Shown: positions 21,452-31,192, counted from the first letter of the stretch. The stretch is 64,000 nt of DNA from Belliella calami (GCF_022549695.1 NZ_JAKZGS010000005.1:150027-214026), one strand, 5' to 3'. Notes: a model not told the origin generated them from the sequence alone. A program made the numbers and translations.

Positions 21452-22771
21452 ATGCAACAAGCAATTTCACTTTTAGACTTGAATAATATTATCCGGGATT
21501 CTTTGGAAAACAACCTATCCCCTAGTTATTGGGTAGTAGCAGAAATTGGAGAGTTGAAACTTGCTCCTCAGGGACATGCTTATTTGGAATTGGTAGAAAA
21601 AAATGGAAATCAGGTAAAAGCAAAAATCAGGGCCAATGTTTGGCAATATACTTTTCGTACAGTATCTGGAAAATTCAAAGCTACAACTGGTCAAGACGTC
21701 CGTGCAGGGATGAAAATCCTTGCTTTGGCGACTGTCACATTCCATGAGCTTTATGGAATTAGCCTAAACATCAAAGATATAGACCCTAACTTCACATTGG
21801 GTGAAAGGGCAAGGATTCGGCAGGAAATAATCGATCGATTGACTGCCGAAGGCATGATGGCTTTGAACAAAAGATTTGACCTACCTTCAGTTCCACAAAG
21901 AGTAGCTGTCATCAGTAGTCAGTCTGCTGCTGGCTATGGGGATTTTGTTCAGCAATTACAATCCAATCGATATGGCTATCAGGTTCATTTCAAACTCTTT
22001 CAAGCAATCCTCCAAGGAACAGAAGCTGCAAAAACCATGATAAAAGCCCTCGAACAAATTGAGGAAGAATCGCAAGATATTGGTTTTGACATGGTCGTTA
22101 TCATTAGAGGAGGAGGAGCTCAGATGGATTTGGATTGTTTTGATGACTTCCATTTGGCCATGTCAATAGCAAAATATCCTATCCCAGTCATCACGGGAAT
22201 TGGTCACGAGCGTGACGAAACAATCGCTGACCTCGTCGCACATACCAAAGTAAAAACACCAACAGCTGCGGCAGAATTTATTTTATCTGGGTTTATGGGT
22301 TTTGAAGAAAATCTACTTACCAATCTAAAAAAGATAGAAAGAAATGTATCACAAAGGCTTGTGTGGGAAGAAAGAAGATTGACAGAATCTCAATCAAGAA
22401 TAAAAAATGCGAATAGCATAAGGATCAACAGGTCTTTTGAATTGTTGGAACAAAAAAAGAAAACAATACTCCAATTTTCTTCCAATACGCTCAAGATGGA
22501 AGTCTTTAAAGTTGAAAACTTTGAAGCAACAATAAAAAAAGACTTTAAAACAAAACTGCAATCTGCAGCAAATAATTTAAGTTCATTGGAAAAATCAATT
22601 CAGAATTTGAATCCTCTTTCATTTTTGAAAAAAGGCTACACCAGATCGGAAATTGATGGAAAACCAATCCATCAATCTGAATTGAAAGAGGGTATGGAAA
22701 TGGTCACTTTCAGCCACATACAGAAAATAAAAAGTACAATCACAAAAATTGAAGAAAATGGAAAGCAGTAA
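21452..22771 (+). CDS. xseA: Exodeoxyribonuclease VII large subunit
   Basis: The 439-residue protein has the N-terminal OB fold (SYWVVAEIGELKLAPQGHAYLELVE), then the XseA core: LPSVPQRVAVISSQSAAGYGDF, MVVIIRGGGAQMDLDCFDD and ITGIGHERDETIADLVAHTKVKTPTAAA split over the conserved block, then a coiled C-terminal region and a short beta tail (FLKKGYTRSEIDGKPIH). With XseB it degrades single-stranded DNA from both ends to oligonucleotides, in mismatch repair and recombination. It overlaps xseB by 14 bp and is translationally coupled. Just upstream is the inverted-repeat element, so the promoter must lie inside it or in the 22 bp after it. Confidence 0.95.
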   Translation: MQQAISLLDLNNIIRDSLENNLSPSYWVVAEIGELKLAPQGHAYLELVEKNGNQVKAKIRANVWQYTFRTVSGKFKATTGQDVRAGMKILALATVTFHELYGISLNIKDIDPNFTLGERARIRQEIIDRLTAEGMMALNKRFDLPSVPQRVAVISSQSAAGYGDFVQQLQSNRYGYQVHFKLFQAILQGTEAAKTMIKALEQIEEESQDIGFDMVVIIRGGGAQMDLDCFDDFHLAMSIAKYPIPVITGIGHERDETIADLVAHTKVKTPTAAAEFILSGFMGFEENLLTNLKKIERNVSQRLVWEERRLTESQSRIKNANSIRINRSFELLEQKKKTILQFSSNTLKMEVFKVENFEATIKKDFKTKLQSAANNLSSLEKSIQNLNPLSFLKKGYTRSEIDGKPIHQSELKEGMEMVTFSHIQKIKSTITKIEENGKQ

Positions 22772-22949
22772 TTTAAGTTATGACAAAGCACTCGCGAGAA
22801 TAGAAGAGATTGTTGTAAAATTGGAATCGGGAGAAGAAGGGATAGATCAGCTTTCCTCCTTAGTAAAGGAAGCTGCTGTTTTGGTAAAGCGATGTAAGAT
22901 CAAGTTGCGTTTGACCGAAGAAGAAATCAATAAAGCTTTTGAAGACTGA
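22758..22949 (+). CDS. xseB: Exodeoxyribonuclease VII small subunit
   Basis: A 63-residue helical protein from the ATG at 22758 (MESSNLSYDKALARIEEIVV); a TTG three codons earlier is rejected. The pattern SYDKALARIEEIV..LESGEEGIDQLSSLVKEA...KRCKIKLRLTEEEI is the complete XseB signature (two helices that bind the XseA coiled region). It overlaps xseA by 14 bp. The length is at the short end of the family but complete. Confidence 0.93.
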   Translation: MESSNLSYDKALARIEEIVVKLESGEEGIDQLSSLVKEAAVLVKRCKIKLRLTEEEINKAFED

Positions 22950-22990
22950 GGCAATCAGCACATTGTACAGGTAGATGTTGAAAAAATAGA

Positions 22991-23044
22991 ATTATCCGAA
23001 ATCCTGTCATTGTGAAAATACAAAACCATGATTCTGCGGATAAT
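22991..23044. repeat. Inverted-repeat element (TTATCCGCA-end family), short copy 4
   Basis: ATTATCCG at 22991-22998 is mirrored by CGGATAAT at 23037-23044, 54 bp in all. The right end CATGATTCTGCGGATAATCA matches the right ends of copies 2 and 3. It may be an internally deleted copy. Confidence 0.45.
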
Positions 23045-23191
23045 CATGCTTATTTGATGAGAAAAGTAAATTTCAACTAAAATCAAGTTTAATTTCAAAC
23101 TTGATTTTAAACTTTAATAGGAGCAAACTGGCAGGCAATTTGTTAAAGAAGGTTAAATTGATTTTTCTTACTTAAATAAACTTAGAAAGAA

Positions 23192-23905
23192 ATGTTTATC
23201 ATCAAAAAGAAGTATCTGCCTCTATTGATATTATTCGCATTAATTTTTGTACCAAAAGAGGGAAAAGGACAAAGTTTTTATGAGTATAAAATTCCCGTAG
23301 AACACGCTGTTATCATCGGTGCAGGACCTTCTTTTATCTATGCTGACAATGGAGGTATCTACAGCAAATTGAAATTCAAATTAAACCCATCTATTACTGG
23401 CGCATACAGCAGAAAGGTGAATAGATACTTTGATGTGAGAGCAAATGTTGGTCATCAAAAAGTCGAAGGACTTAAAACAACAAATGCTAGAATTTTAGAT
23501 ATTTGGGAATCGAGAATGTCTGCAAATAATTTTTCAGGTAGAGTAAACTACCTAGATATCATGCCCGTTTTCAATGTGTTTCCTTCAGACCATGCTTACC
23601 TGAGAACTGGATTTAATATTTATGGCGGGCTTGGACTTGGTGTAATGATGTCAAAAGTTGATTTGGAATTTGAAAATGAACCAATTATTGAAGACCATAA
23701 AATAACAACAATGTATATTCCTGGCAGAGCTGGGATATCTTACAAGCTGAATGACAAAACAGACATCATGTTGGAGGGTTCACTCCTATTTAGTTTTACT
23801 GATAATATTGATGGAAATGAAAATTTCAACAGACTTGGGGACCATCTTTGGCAAGCTCAAATAATGATAAAAAGATATCTAAAACCCTCATCTAGAATAA
23901 GATAA
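23192..23905 (+). CDS. Exported outer-membrane beta-barrel-like protein
   Basis: The 237-residue protein has a signal peptide (hydrophobic residues 8-22, cleavage near GKGQS). The mature chain alternates polar and hydrophobic residues in strand-sized segments rich in aromatic and Gly residues (NIYGGLGLGVMMSKVDLEF, GRAGISYKLNDKTDIMLEG, QIMIKRYL), typical of an 8-10-stranded outer-membrane barrel. I cannot place it in a named family; small barrel proteins of this kind are abundant in Bacteroidota, and some accompany type IX secretion or gliding. It is a single gene with its own downstream hairpin, convergent with the NusG-like gene. Confidence 0.65.
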   Translation: MFIIKKKYLPLLILFALIFVPKEGKGQSFYEYKIPVEHAVIIGAGPSFIYADNGGIYSKLKFKLNPSITGAYSRKVNRYFDVRANVGHQKVEGLKTTNARILDIWESRMSANNFSGRVNYLDIMPVFNVFPSDHAYLRTGFNIYGGLGLGVMMSKVDLEFENEPIIEDHKITTMYIPGRAGISYKLNDKTDIMLEGSLLFSFTDNIDGNENFNRLGDHLWQAQIMIKRYLKPSSRIR

Positions 23906-23952
23906 TTTATTTTTTGGTTCTGAAATAATATTAAAGTGTAGGAGTTAAGAGT

Positions 23953-23976
23953 AAGAACACTTTGTAAAGTGCTCTT
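23953..23976 (+). terminator. Terminator-like hairpin, overlapping an adapter-like 15-mer
   Basis: The stem AAGAACACTT / AAGTGCTCTT (one G-T pair) has a short loop, 48 bp after the beta-barrel gene. The right arm continues into GTGCTCTTCCGATCT (23969-23983), identical to the end of a common Illumina adapter; see findings. Confidence 0.5.
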
Positions 23977-24033
23977 CCGATCTTTGATTTTCATCATCGG
24001 TCGCCCCATGAAGGGATATAAAACAGTGGCTTA

Positions 24034-24534
24034 TCAAGAAACCGTCATCAAATATTTTCTTGGGATGTTGACCATTAAGTTTTGGTTAATACCTGGAATT
24101 CGAATGATGAAATAATCTTTATTGGCCTTATTGACACATTCGCCTGACATTCCTTCCAAAGCTCCTCCAATAATAGAGACTTTTTCACCGGGCTCAATTT
24201 CTGAATTATCAGTTTCTACAGCTACACCAGTCTCAAGAATTCTCTTGATTGCATTTATTTCTACTTCTCTGACGACGGCATGCTCTCCTGAGAAATTGAC
24301 GAACTTGACAGCACCAGGCACCTGAAGGACCTCCCAAAGCTCCGTTTTCCTTGTCTTTACAAACAAATACCCATTGAAAAGCGCTTTTTTAACTTTCTTT
24401 TTTCTATCACTCCACTGCCTGAGTTCCTCAATCATCGGTAAGAATACCTCCAAACCTTTTTCTTCCAATCTTTGCGCTACTTTTTTCTCTGCTCTTGAGG
24501 TTGTATAAAGTACAAACCAATTTAATTCTGCCAT
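24034..24534 (-). CDS. NusG-family transcription antiterminator (UpxY/RfaH-like)
   Basis: The 166-residue protein has a NusG N-terminal (NGN) domain (NWFVLYTTSRAEKKVAQRLEEK split over residues 5-26, then FNGYLFVKTR) and a C-terminal KOW domain (EPGEKVSIIGGALEGMSGE). It lacks the acidic insert and length of housekeeping Bacteroidota NusG and matches the UpxY group of specialised antiterminators, which usually sit first in capsular or O-polysaccharide operons and let polymerase read through them. Here nothing follows it on its strand: the next gene is convergent. It also lies behind a terminator of the RND operon, so it should have its own promoter in a 33-bp space or depend on readthrough. Confidence 0.85.
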   Translation of the reverse strand: MAELNWFVLYTTSRAEKKVAQRLEEKGLEVFLPMIEELRQWSDRKKKVKKALFNGYLFVKTRKTELWEVLQVPGAVKFVNFSGEHAVVREVEINAIKRILETGVAVETDNSEIEPGEKVSIIGGALEGMSGECVNKANKDYFIIRIPGINQNLMVNIPRKYLMTVS

Positions 24535-24566
24535 AAATCTTATTTACTTCAAAAATACAAAATTAA

Positions 24567-24595
24567 AAACCCTTGAGATAAAATCCCAAGGGTTT
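24567..24595 (-). terminator. Terminator of the RND efflux operon
   Basis: A perfect 9-bp stem (AAACCCTTG / CAAGGGTTT) lies 34 bp beyond the RND pump stop, with A-rich + strand (U-rich minus-strand RNA) after it. Confidence 0.8.
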
Positions 24596-24629
24596 AAAAA
24601 TTTAAAACCACCAACCTTTAATAATCATG

Positions 24630-27600
24630 CTATTTCAATCTACGGAGTAGCATGTTGAATTTGTCTGCCAATAAATACATGACAGGCACGATTACTAACG
24701 TCAAAAACGTAGCAAAGGTTAACCCAAATATTACAGTCCAAGCCATTGGTCCCCAGAATGTGGCATTGTCACCTCCGATATAAAATTGCGGGTCAAATTC
24801 TGACAACATTGTTGCAAAGTTGATGTTCATTCCAATTGCCAATGGAACCAAGCCCAATACAGTGGTGATCGCAGTGAGCAATACAGGTCTCAACCTTGTC
24901 TTACCTCCTTGAATGATACTGTTCAGCAACTCTTCAATTGGTAGATATTCATCCTCTGCCATGTTCAACTCTTCCCTTCTCCTTTGCCTTACCAAATTGG
25001 TGTAGTCTATCAATACGATGGCATTATTCACAACTACACCGGCCAATGAAATGATCCCAATACCAGTCATGATCACAACAAAATCCATATTGAAAATCAC
25101 CAAGCCTAAGAATACCCCAATGGTACTCAGTACTACCGAAGCCATAATGATAAATGGAGTTGTTACTGAATTGAACTGTGCAACGATGATCAAGAAAATT
25201 ACAGAGACTGCTATAAACAAGGCTCTCATCAAGAATGCAGTTGATTTTTCTTGCTCCTCTTGCTCACCTGTAAACTTCACAGTGATTCCTTCTGGCGTGT
25301 TGTAATTTGCAGCTAACTCTTTCAATCTGTCATTGATTTCAGTTGGATTATATCCATCCGTGACGTTTGAGAAAATAGAGATCACTTTGTTCAAATCCTT
25401 TCTTTTCACAGATCCATAAGTTGACCCATATTCCAAAGTTGCTACTGCTGAGATAGGAACTTCTTTCTGGTTACCAAACTTGTCTCTGAAATTGATCTTT
25501 TTATTGATCAATGAAGAAAGATCATACCTGTATTCATCCTTCAACCTCAATTGAATTGGGAAATCATCTTCCCCATCTTTGAATTTAGACACTTCTAGTC
25601 CAAAGAGTGCAGTTCTGAGTTCATTGGCTATTGAGGACGTCGAAAGTCCAAATCTCCTGGCCTTTTCCCTATCAATGTTCAAAACTACCTCAGGGCTTCC
25701 TAGCTCTAAGTCAGATTTCAATTCCTCTATACCTGGAATATTAGCAGAAATCAAATATTCTCTAAATTCCCCCACATAAGCGATCAATTCTTCGAAATTT
25801 TCACCACTTACCTCTATGTTTACAGCTTTACCCACTGGTGGGCCATTTCTCTGCTTGTCCACTGTAAATAATACACCTGGATATTTCTCTACCAAATCCC
25901 GGATTTCTTCCATCACCTGATTGGTATTGATTCCTTGTCTGTACTGCATTTCCACAAAACTGATTGTGATTTTTGCCTTATGTGGTGTATTTGCTATGCT
26001 AGGCCCTTCAGATTCATCACCAGTACCTTCACCTACTTGCGTGATGACAGACTCGATGATATGATCATAGGGTTCCAATACTGCCATCAATTCATCTTCC
26101 ATAGACAACACAAAACTGTTTGTGGCCTCGGTGTCTGTTCCTATAGGATTTTCTACAAACACATTCACCAAAGCGGGTTCATTGTCTGGGAAAAACAAAA
26201 CTTTTGGTGATCTGATAAACAACAATGCTATCGAAAATACCAACAATAAAGAAATTCCTCCAAAGAAGAAGTAAGGTTTCCAACCATTGAGGGCATAAGC
26301 TAAGATTGATTCATAGATATTTTCAAGCTTAACCAAGAATACATTCTGGAACCATTTGATCGCATTTCTCAACACGAAAACGTTGAAAACAGTCAAAATA
26401 GCAGCTAACATGGAAATATTTCCCATTGCTATCCAGCCAAACATATAAGATAGAATGGCTATGACCATCAAAGCTAAAGCAATCAACAATGGTCTCTTCT
26501 TGGATTTCACAGTATCCAAATCTTGGATTTTCATAAACATGGAAGTCAATACTGGATTGACTACCAATGCTACAAAAAGTGAAGAAGATAATACTATGAT
26601 CAAAGTGATAGGCAAATATTTCATGAATTCACCAATGATATCATCCCAAAATGCCAAAGGAAGAAATGCAGCCAATGTAGTGGCCGTAGAAGTAATGATT
26701 GGCCATGCAACCTCTCCCACTCCTTCTTTTGCAGCAATTATTGGTGACTTCCCTTCTTGCATCAATCGGTAAATATTCTCTACTACCACGATTCCGTTAT
26801 CCACCAACATCCCTAATGCCAGGATCAAGGCAAACAATACCATCAGGTTCAAAGTGATCCCAAATGCATTCAATATCAAGAAAGAAATAAACATCGAAAG
26901 TGGAATTGCAATCCCAACAAACAACGCATTTCTAAACCCAAGGAAAAACATCAAAACCAAGATTACCAAGATTACACCAAAGATGATACTGTTTTCCAAG
27001 TCATTTACTTGAGCTCTTGTATCTTTGGACTGATCATTGGTAATGTCTATCTGAAGGTCATTGGGGAATCTATTGGCTTTTGCTTTTTCGAGCAAGTCCT
27101 TGATCTTATCGGATGCATCTAGTAAGTTTTCTCCACTTCGCTTTACTACGTTGATAGTGACCACAGGTAGTTTTTTGCTTCTAGCGTAACTTGTTCTTTC
27201 TTCAAAAGTATCTTGAACCTCTGCTACATCTCTTAGATAGACAATTCTATTGTTTTCTGTCTTTATGATAATGTCTAAGATTTCTTCTGCTTTCTCGAAT
27301 TCCCCTGTAATCCTCAGGGCTCTTCTGAAATCACCTGCAAGGACATTACCTCCGGAAATAGTGATGTTTTCTTGACTTACTGCGTCTGAAATATCAGAAA
27401 ATGAAACTCCAAGAGCTTCCATCTTGAAAATATCTGCATCTATCCTGATTTCCCTCTCTATCGTACCTCGTAACTCAGCCTTTGAGATCTCCGGAAGTTT
27501 CTCTATTTCATCTTCCAAATACTCCCCAAACTTCTTCAACTCTTCTTGAGTATAATTTCCGGAAATATTCACGTTCATGATCGGAAAATCTGAAGTATTG

Positions 27601-28037
27601 ACTTCTATCACATCAGGATCTCTATCCAAATCATTCGGCAATTCGCTTTTTGATTTGTCCACTGCATCTTTTACATCTTGAATCGCCTTGGATATTTCCA
27701 CTCCAGGGTTAAACTCAACCACGATCGAGGAGAAATCCTGTACAGAAGTCGATTTGATCACTTTGATGTTATTGATCCCTTTGAGCTCTTTTTCGATTGG
27801 TCTTGTGATCAGGTTTTCCATATCCACAGGAGAATTTCCAGGATAGGCTGTACCGACATATACCGTCGGAATTACAATTTCGGGAAAGCTTTCCTTTGGC
27901 ATCGTTTTGTATGCCATCAATCCCAAAACACTGATGATAAAAACCAATATGACTATGGAAGTCTGATTATCTACAGAAAGGGAACTAATCCCAAACTGCC
28001 TCGTGACTTCTTTTTTCTTTTCTTCTTGATTCGACAT
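24630..28037 (-). CDS. RND-family efflux pump, inner-membrane permease
   Basis: The 1135-residue protein shows the AcrB/HAE layout: a TM helix after a cytoplasmic start (VDNQTSIVILVFIISVLGLMAY in two parts), porter domain (PGNSPVDMENLITRPIE), a TM2-6 block with the proton-relay region GMLVDNGIVVVENIYR, a second porter half, and a TM8-12 block (GIISLAGVVVNNAIVLIDYTN, RPVLLTAITTVLGLVPLA). It is about 80 residues longer than AcrB, with extra hydrophobic sequence between TM6 and TM7 (about 505-560). It pumps small molecules out with proton antiport, as a trimer with the adaptor and TolC-like channel encoded upstream. It is the last gene of the operon, 6 bp after the adaptor gene. The drug or lipid substrate cannot be told. 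Confidence 0.95.
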   Translation of the reverse strand: MSNQEEKKKEVTRQFGISSLSVDNQTSIVILVFIISVLGLMAYKTMPKESFPEIVIPTVYVGTAYPGNSPVDMENLITRPIEKELKGINNIKVIKSTSVQDFSSIVVEFNPGVEISKAIQDVKDAVDKSKSELPNDLDRDPDVIEVNTSDFPIMNVNISGNYTQEELKKFGEYLEDEIEKLPEISKAELRGTIEREIRIDADIFKMEALGVSFSDISDAVSQENITISGGNVLAGDFRRALRITGEFEKAEEILDIIIKTENNRIVYLRDVAEVQDTFEERTSYARSKKLPVVTINVVKRSGENLLDASDKIKDLLEKAKANRFPNDLQIDITNDQSKDTRAQVNDLENSIIFGVILVILVLMFFLGFRNALFVGIAIPLSMFISFLILNAFGITLNLMVLFALILALGMLVDNGIVVVENIYRLMQEGKSPIIAAKEGVGEVAWPIITSTATTLAAFLPLAFWDDIIGEFMKYLPITLIIVLSSSLFVALVVNPVLTSMFMKIQDLDTVKSKKRPLLIALALMVIAILSYMFGWIAMGNISMLAAILTVFNVFVLRNAIKWFQNVFLVKLENIYESILAYALNGWKPYFFFGGISLLLVFSIALLFIRSPKVLFFPDNEPALVNVFVENPIGTDTEATNSFVLSMEDELMAVLEPYDHIIESVITQVGEGTGDESEGPSIANTPHKAKITISFVEMQYRQGINTNQVMEEIRDLVEKYPGVLFTVDKQRNGPPVGKAVNIEVSGENFEELIAYVGEFREYLISANIPGIEELKSDLELGSPEVVLNIDREKARRFGLSTSSIANELRTALFGLEVSKFKDGEDDFPIQLRLKDEYRYDLSSLINKKINFRDKFGNQKEVPISAVATLEYGSTYGSVKRKDLNKVISIFSNVTDGYNPTEINDRLKELAANYNTPEGITVKFTGEQEEQEKSTAFLMRALFIAVSVIFLIIVAQFNSVTTPFIIMASVVLSTIGVFLGLVIFNMDFVVIMTGIGIISLAGVVVNNAIVLIDYTNLVRQRRREELNMAEDEYLPIEELLNSIIQGGKTRLRPVLLTAITTVLGLVPLAIGMNINFATMLSEFDPQFYIGGDNATFWGPMAWTVIFGLTFATFLTLVIVPVMYLLADKFNMLLRRLK

Positions 28038-28043
28038 AAGAAA

Positions 28044-29171
28044 TTATTGCGAAATATTTACACTGAAATTATCTCCAACTTCACGGAAACCTTTATCCAC
28101 CAAAGTTTCAGATCCATCAAGACCTTCCAAAACCTCTGTAATCTCCTTATACACCATGCCTCTCTTGATGTATCTCTTCTTGCTCATGTCATTCTCGACT
28201 ATGTACACATAGTCACCTTTACTGTCTTGCAATACCAAATAATTCGGGACTGTTACAGCATCTTTGTTTTCATAATCATTGATTTTCATCACTGAGATCA
28301 TGTTTGGCTTGACATAAGACAAGTTTGGCAATACAACTTCTACTTTGAAAGTTCTATTATTGGGATTGATAATTGTACCGATTGCAGTTACTTTGGTTTT
28401 CAAAGTCTCATTGATCGAAGGAAATGAGATCTCCACCGAATCACCTCTGTTGACTATACCAACATATCTTTCTGATACATCAGATTCGATAAACAAATCA
28501 CTCTCTCCAACAAACTGAAACATCGGAGTTCCTGGTTGCACCAACTCGCCCATTCTGACATTCACAGTTTCTACAGTTCCGTTGAATGGCGCTTTTACCT
28601 TTGTTCTATCCATTTGGGTTTTGAGACCAGCCATGTTTTTTTCCAGAGATTCTTTTCTGTTTTTGGCTTCCAAATATTGGATTTCGGTTCCAATTTGTTG
28701 ATTCCAAAGCCTTTCTTGCTTTTCAAACACGATGTTGGCCAGCTCCATTTGGGTTTCCAATTCATCGATATTTCTCTGTACCGATTCTGCATCGATTACC
28801 GCCAGAACTTCACCTTTACGGACACGCATACCTTCTACAGCAGAGATCTCTTGGATTCTCCCTGACACTTCACCGGAAATATTGACATTTTTCTTCGAAA
28901 GCACAGATCCTGTTACTTCCACGTAATGCTGAAAGTGCTCCTTGTTAGGCTTAATTGTAGAAATCAGTACAGATTTCCTATTCATCTTGCCAAATTCAGG
29001 ATCTAGTGCTGCTATTTCCTTTTCCAAAGATTCTATACTTGCCCTCAGTTCAGATGCTTCTGACTTTTTGGCTTCCAATTCAGCTTTTTTTGTGGAAAGC
29101 TCATCTTCTTTTGCACATGAAAACATCACTGCAATGAAAGGAAGGATTAAAAGTTTTGAATATGATTTCAT
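28044..29171 (-). CDS. RND efflux periplasmic adaptor (HlyD/MFP) lipoprotein
   Basis: The 375-residue protein starts with a lipoprotein signal (FIAVMFSC, Cys19), then a coiled segment (residues 25-60), a biotinyl-lipoyl half-motif (VSGRIQEISAVEGMRVRKGE), an alpha-hairpin (residues about 125-190), the second lipoyl half (VKAPFNGTVETVNVRMGELV), a beta-barrel and a membrane-proximal domain. It bridges the RND pump to the outer-membrane channel. It lies 30 bp downstream of the TolC-like gene and 6 bp upstream of the pump gene, in a standard OMF-MFP-RND order for Bacteroidota. Confidence 0.94.
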   Translation of the reverse strand: MKSYSKLLILPFIAVMFSCAKEDELSTKKAELEAKKSEASELRASIESLEKEIAALDPEFGKMNRKSVLISTIKPNKEHFQHYVEVTGSVLSKKNVNISGEVSGRIQEISAVEGMRVRKGEVLAVIDAESVQRNIDELETQMELANIVFEKQERLWNQQIGTEIQYLEAKNRKESLEKNMAGLKTQMDRTKVKAPFNGTVETVNVRMGELVQPGTPMFQFVGESDLFIESDVSERYVGIVNRGDSVEISFPSINETLKTKVTAIGTIINPNNRTFKVEVVLPNLSYVKPNMISVMKINDYENKDAVTVPNYLVLQDSKGDYVYIVENDMSKKRYIKRGMVYKEITEVLEGLDGSETLVDKGFREVGDNFSVNISQ

Positions 29172-29201
29172 ATTTATTTTATATAAAATTTTTGTTGCTA
29201 T

Positions 29202-30587
29202 TTATAATATTCCCAATGCTTTTTCTAAATCAACTTTAGCGATCAAAGCATCATACAATGCTGAGAAGTAATTTGTCTCTGCTTCTTTCAATGCAGAATC
29301 TGCTTCCACCACTTCTAAGTTAGATCCCACACCTTCTTGATATTTGATCTTTGTCATTTCAAATACTTCAAGTGCCAATTCTCTATTTTCTTCTTGAACA
29401 TTTAGTGTTCTTATAGCATTTCGAAGTGTAATATTGGATTGATACCTTTCTAGTTCTATATTCTCTTCCAGAAAATGCTTTTGGTTTTCGAGCTGTCTGA
29501 TCTGTACCCTATTCTGTTGAACTTTATAACTTTTTCTCAAACCATCAAAAATAGGAATATTCAATCTCAAGCCTGCAAATGAGGAAGAAAACCAACGATC
29601 AGGATCTCCTAATGTACTAAACCTTTGAGCACCTGTTACTCGCTGAAATGTACCAAAAGCAGCTATATCAGGCATATATTGAATTTGGTTATTCTTGAGG
29701 TCCAACTTTGCCAAATCAAGATTTTTATTAATCTGATCTACTTCTACCCTTCTATAACCTGGATTGCTCAAAAGTGACTCGAGTTCAGACAGCGAATGAA
29801 TGTCAGCAATGCTTTGACCAAGGTCAATTTCCAGATTTACTGGCATACCTATCTGTACTTTCAAAACCTGCTTGCTTATTTCTTCAGCAGCTTCTACTTT
29901 ATCAAATTCGGATTGAAGATTATTGAGCTGAACTTTCACTCTACTTACATCCAATTTTTCGACGAATCCTTCTGAATACAATGCTTCGGTTTCTTTCAAT
30001 AACTCTTTGATTCTAATCAAATTTGCAGATACCAGTTCTTTTCTTTCTTTGTTGATCAAAACAGTGAAATAGGCCTTTTTTGTAGCTTCGATGATATCAG
30101 CTTCTGTTTTTTCTTTGTCAAATTCAGTCAATGCTTTCAATGTTTTGGCAGCCTTCAAACCAATAAAGTAAGAGCCATTGAAAATCATCTGCTCGACAGA
30201 AAGAGTAAGTGAAGACTGATAATTTACTGCAAATGGAAGAACAGTAATATCATCTGGTGCGTCAGTACCTGGACCACCACCACCACCTGGAATTTGTTCT
30301 CCAGTCTCTCCTGGCAAAATAAGGACTGGTGCTTGAATATTTTTTGTAAACTCCAAAGTACTATTGATCTGAGGAAGACCAGTTGCTCTGTTTTCACCAA
30401 TCACCCCTTTGGAAATAAGCACTTCCAATTGCGCATTTTTTGCTTCTACATTATTTTCTAATGCATATTTGATACTTTCTTCAAGTGTGAGTTGTACCAC
30501 TTCCTGGGCTTTTACCAGTCCATTGAAGAAAAATGTAACCAGGCTAAGCATTAGCCCAGCCCGAATCATTTTTGTTATTACTTTCAT
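29202..30587 (-). CDS. TolC-family outer-membrane efflux channel
   Basis: The 461-residue protein has a signal peptide ending GLVKAQ, then two repeats of the OEP fold: VQLTLEESIKYALENNVEAK begins the first and DLAKLDLKNNQIQYMPDIAA the second, each followed by long coiled helices and ending KVDLEKALG, the usual family finish. A Gly/Pro-rich insert (residues 98-112: GEQIPGGGGGPGTD) lies in the first half. It forms the trimeric exit duct for the RND pump. Its first 4 bases overlap the TetR gene stop, so the regulator and pump are one transcript. Confidence 0.93.
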   Translation of the reverse strand: MKVITKMIRAGLMLSLVTFFFNGLVKAQEVVQLTLEESIKYALENNVEAKNAQLEVLISKGVIGENRATGLPQINSTLEFTKNIQAPVLILPGETGEQIPGGGGGPGTDAPDDITVLPFAVNYQSSLTLSVEQMIFNGSYFIGLKAAKTLKALTEFDKEKTEADIIEATKKAYFTVLINKERKELVSANLIRIKELLKETEALYSEGFVEKLDVSRVKVQLNNLQSEFDKVEAAEEISKQVLKVQIGMPVNLEIDLGQSIADIHSLSELESLLSNPGYRRVEVDQINKNLDLAKLDLKNNQIQYMPDIAAFGTFQRVTGAQRFSTLGDPDRWFSSSFAGLRLNIPIFDGLRKSYKVQQNRVQIRQLENQKHFLEENIELERYQSNITLRNAIRTLNVQEENRELALEVFEMTKIKYQEGVGSNLEVVEADSALKEAETNYFSALYDALIAKVDLEKALGIL

Positions 30588-31192
30588 TCTTCTTTACTTT
30601 TCTTTTTTAGGTAAGTATCTTTTCCTTTTTCTGTAAAAATCCCATGTAAAAAATGCTCAAACACTTCTACATGAACCTCCCCCAAATTAAACTTGGCAGG
30701 AGGAAATTTCAATGGATCAAATAGACTCATCATTTGCTCAATCCGCATAGTTGCTATTATCTGGGGATTGATTTCTGGCCTAAAATAACCTTCTTCGATT
30801 CCTTTGATTAATACATCGATGATCTCTTGATGAATATGCTTTTGTTTAAACTCTTCAAAAATCTGCCAACATTGAGGATAGTATCTTTGCAGTTCATTCA
30901 TCACAAATGGGTTCATTTGTGAAAATCTTTTCCTGACGTAGCTTGACAACCCTAGCAAATGATCTATTACTCCATCATTTAGGCTGGGTAAAGCCTTCAT
31001 TTTGCATTCATCTTGCTCCAATGCGCTTTGGAATGTTTCATAGACCAGCTGATTTTTATCTACAAATTCCTGATAAACGGTCTTTTTTGATACACCTGAA
31101 AGTCTGGCTATGTCATCCATGGTCACTGATCTTATGCCAAACTGCATAAATTGATCAATTGCCGTTACGATAATTTTTTCCTTTGTGTCCAA
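30584..31192 (-). CDS. TetR/AcrR family regulator heading the RND operon
   Basis: The 202-residue protein has the TetR helix-turn-helix (MDTKEKIIVTAIDQFMQFG, then VTMDDIARLSGVSKKTVYQE) and a helical C-terminal domain. It is the first gene of the efflux operon and overlaps the TolC-like gene by 4 bp, so it most likely represses its own operon until a pump substrate binds. The operator should lie in 31193-31570; I see no clean palindrome there. Starts at ATG followed by DTKEK, typical of the family. Confidence 0.92.
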   Translation of the reverse strand: MDTKEKIIVTAIDQFMQFGIRSVTMDDIARLSGVSKKTVYQEFVDKNQLVYETFQSALEQDECKMKALPSLNDGVIDHLLGLSSYVRKRFSQMNPFVMNELQRYYPQCWQIFEEFKQKHIHQEIIDVLIKGIEEGYFRPEINPQIIATMRIEQMMSLFDPLKFPPAKFNLGEVHVEVFEHFLHGIFTEKGKDTYLKKKSKEE

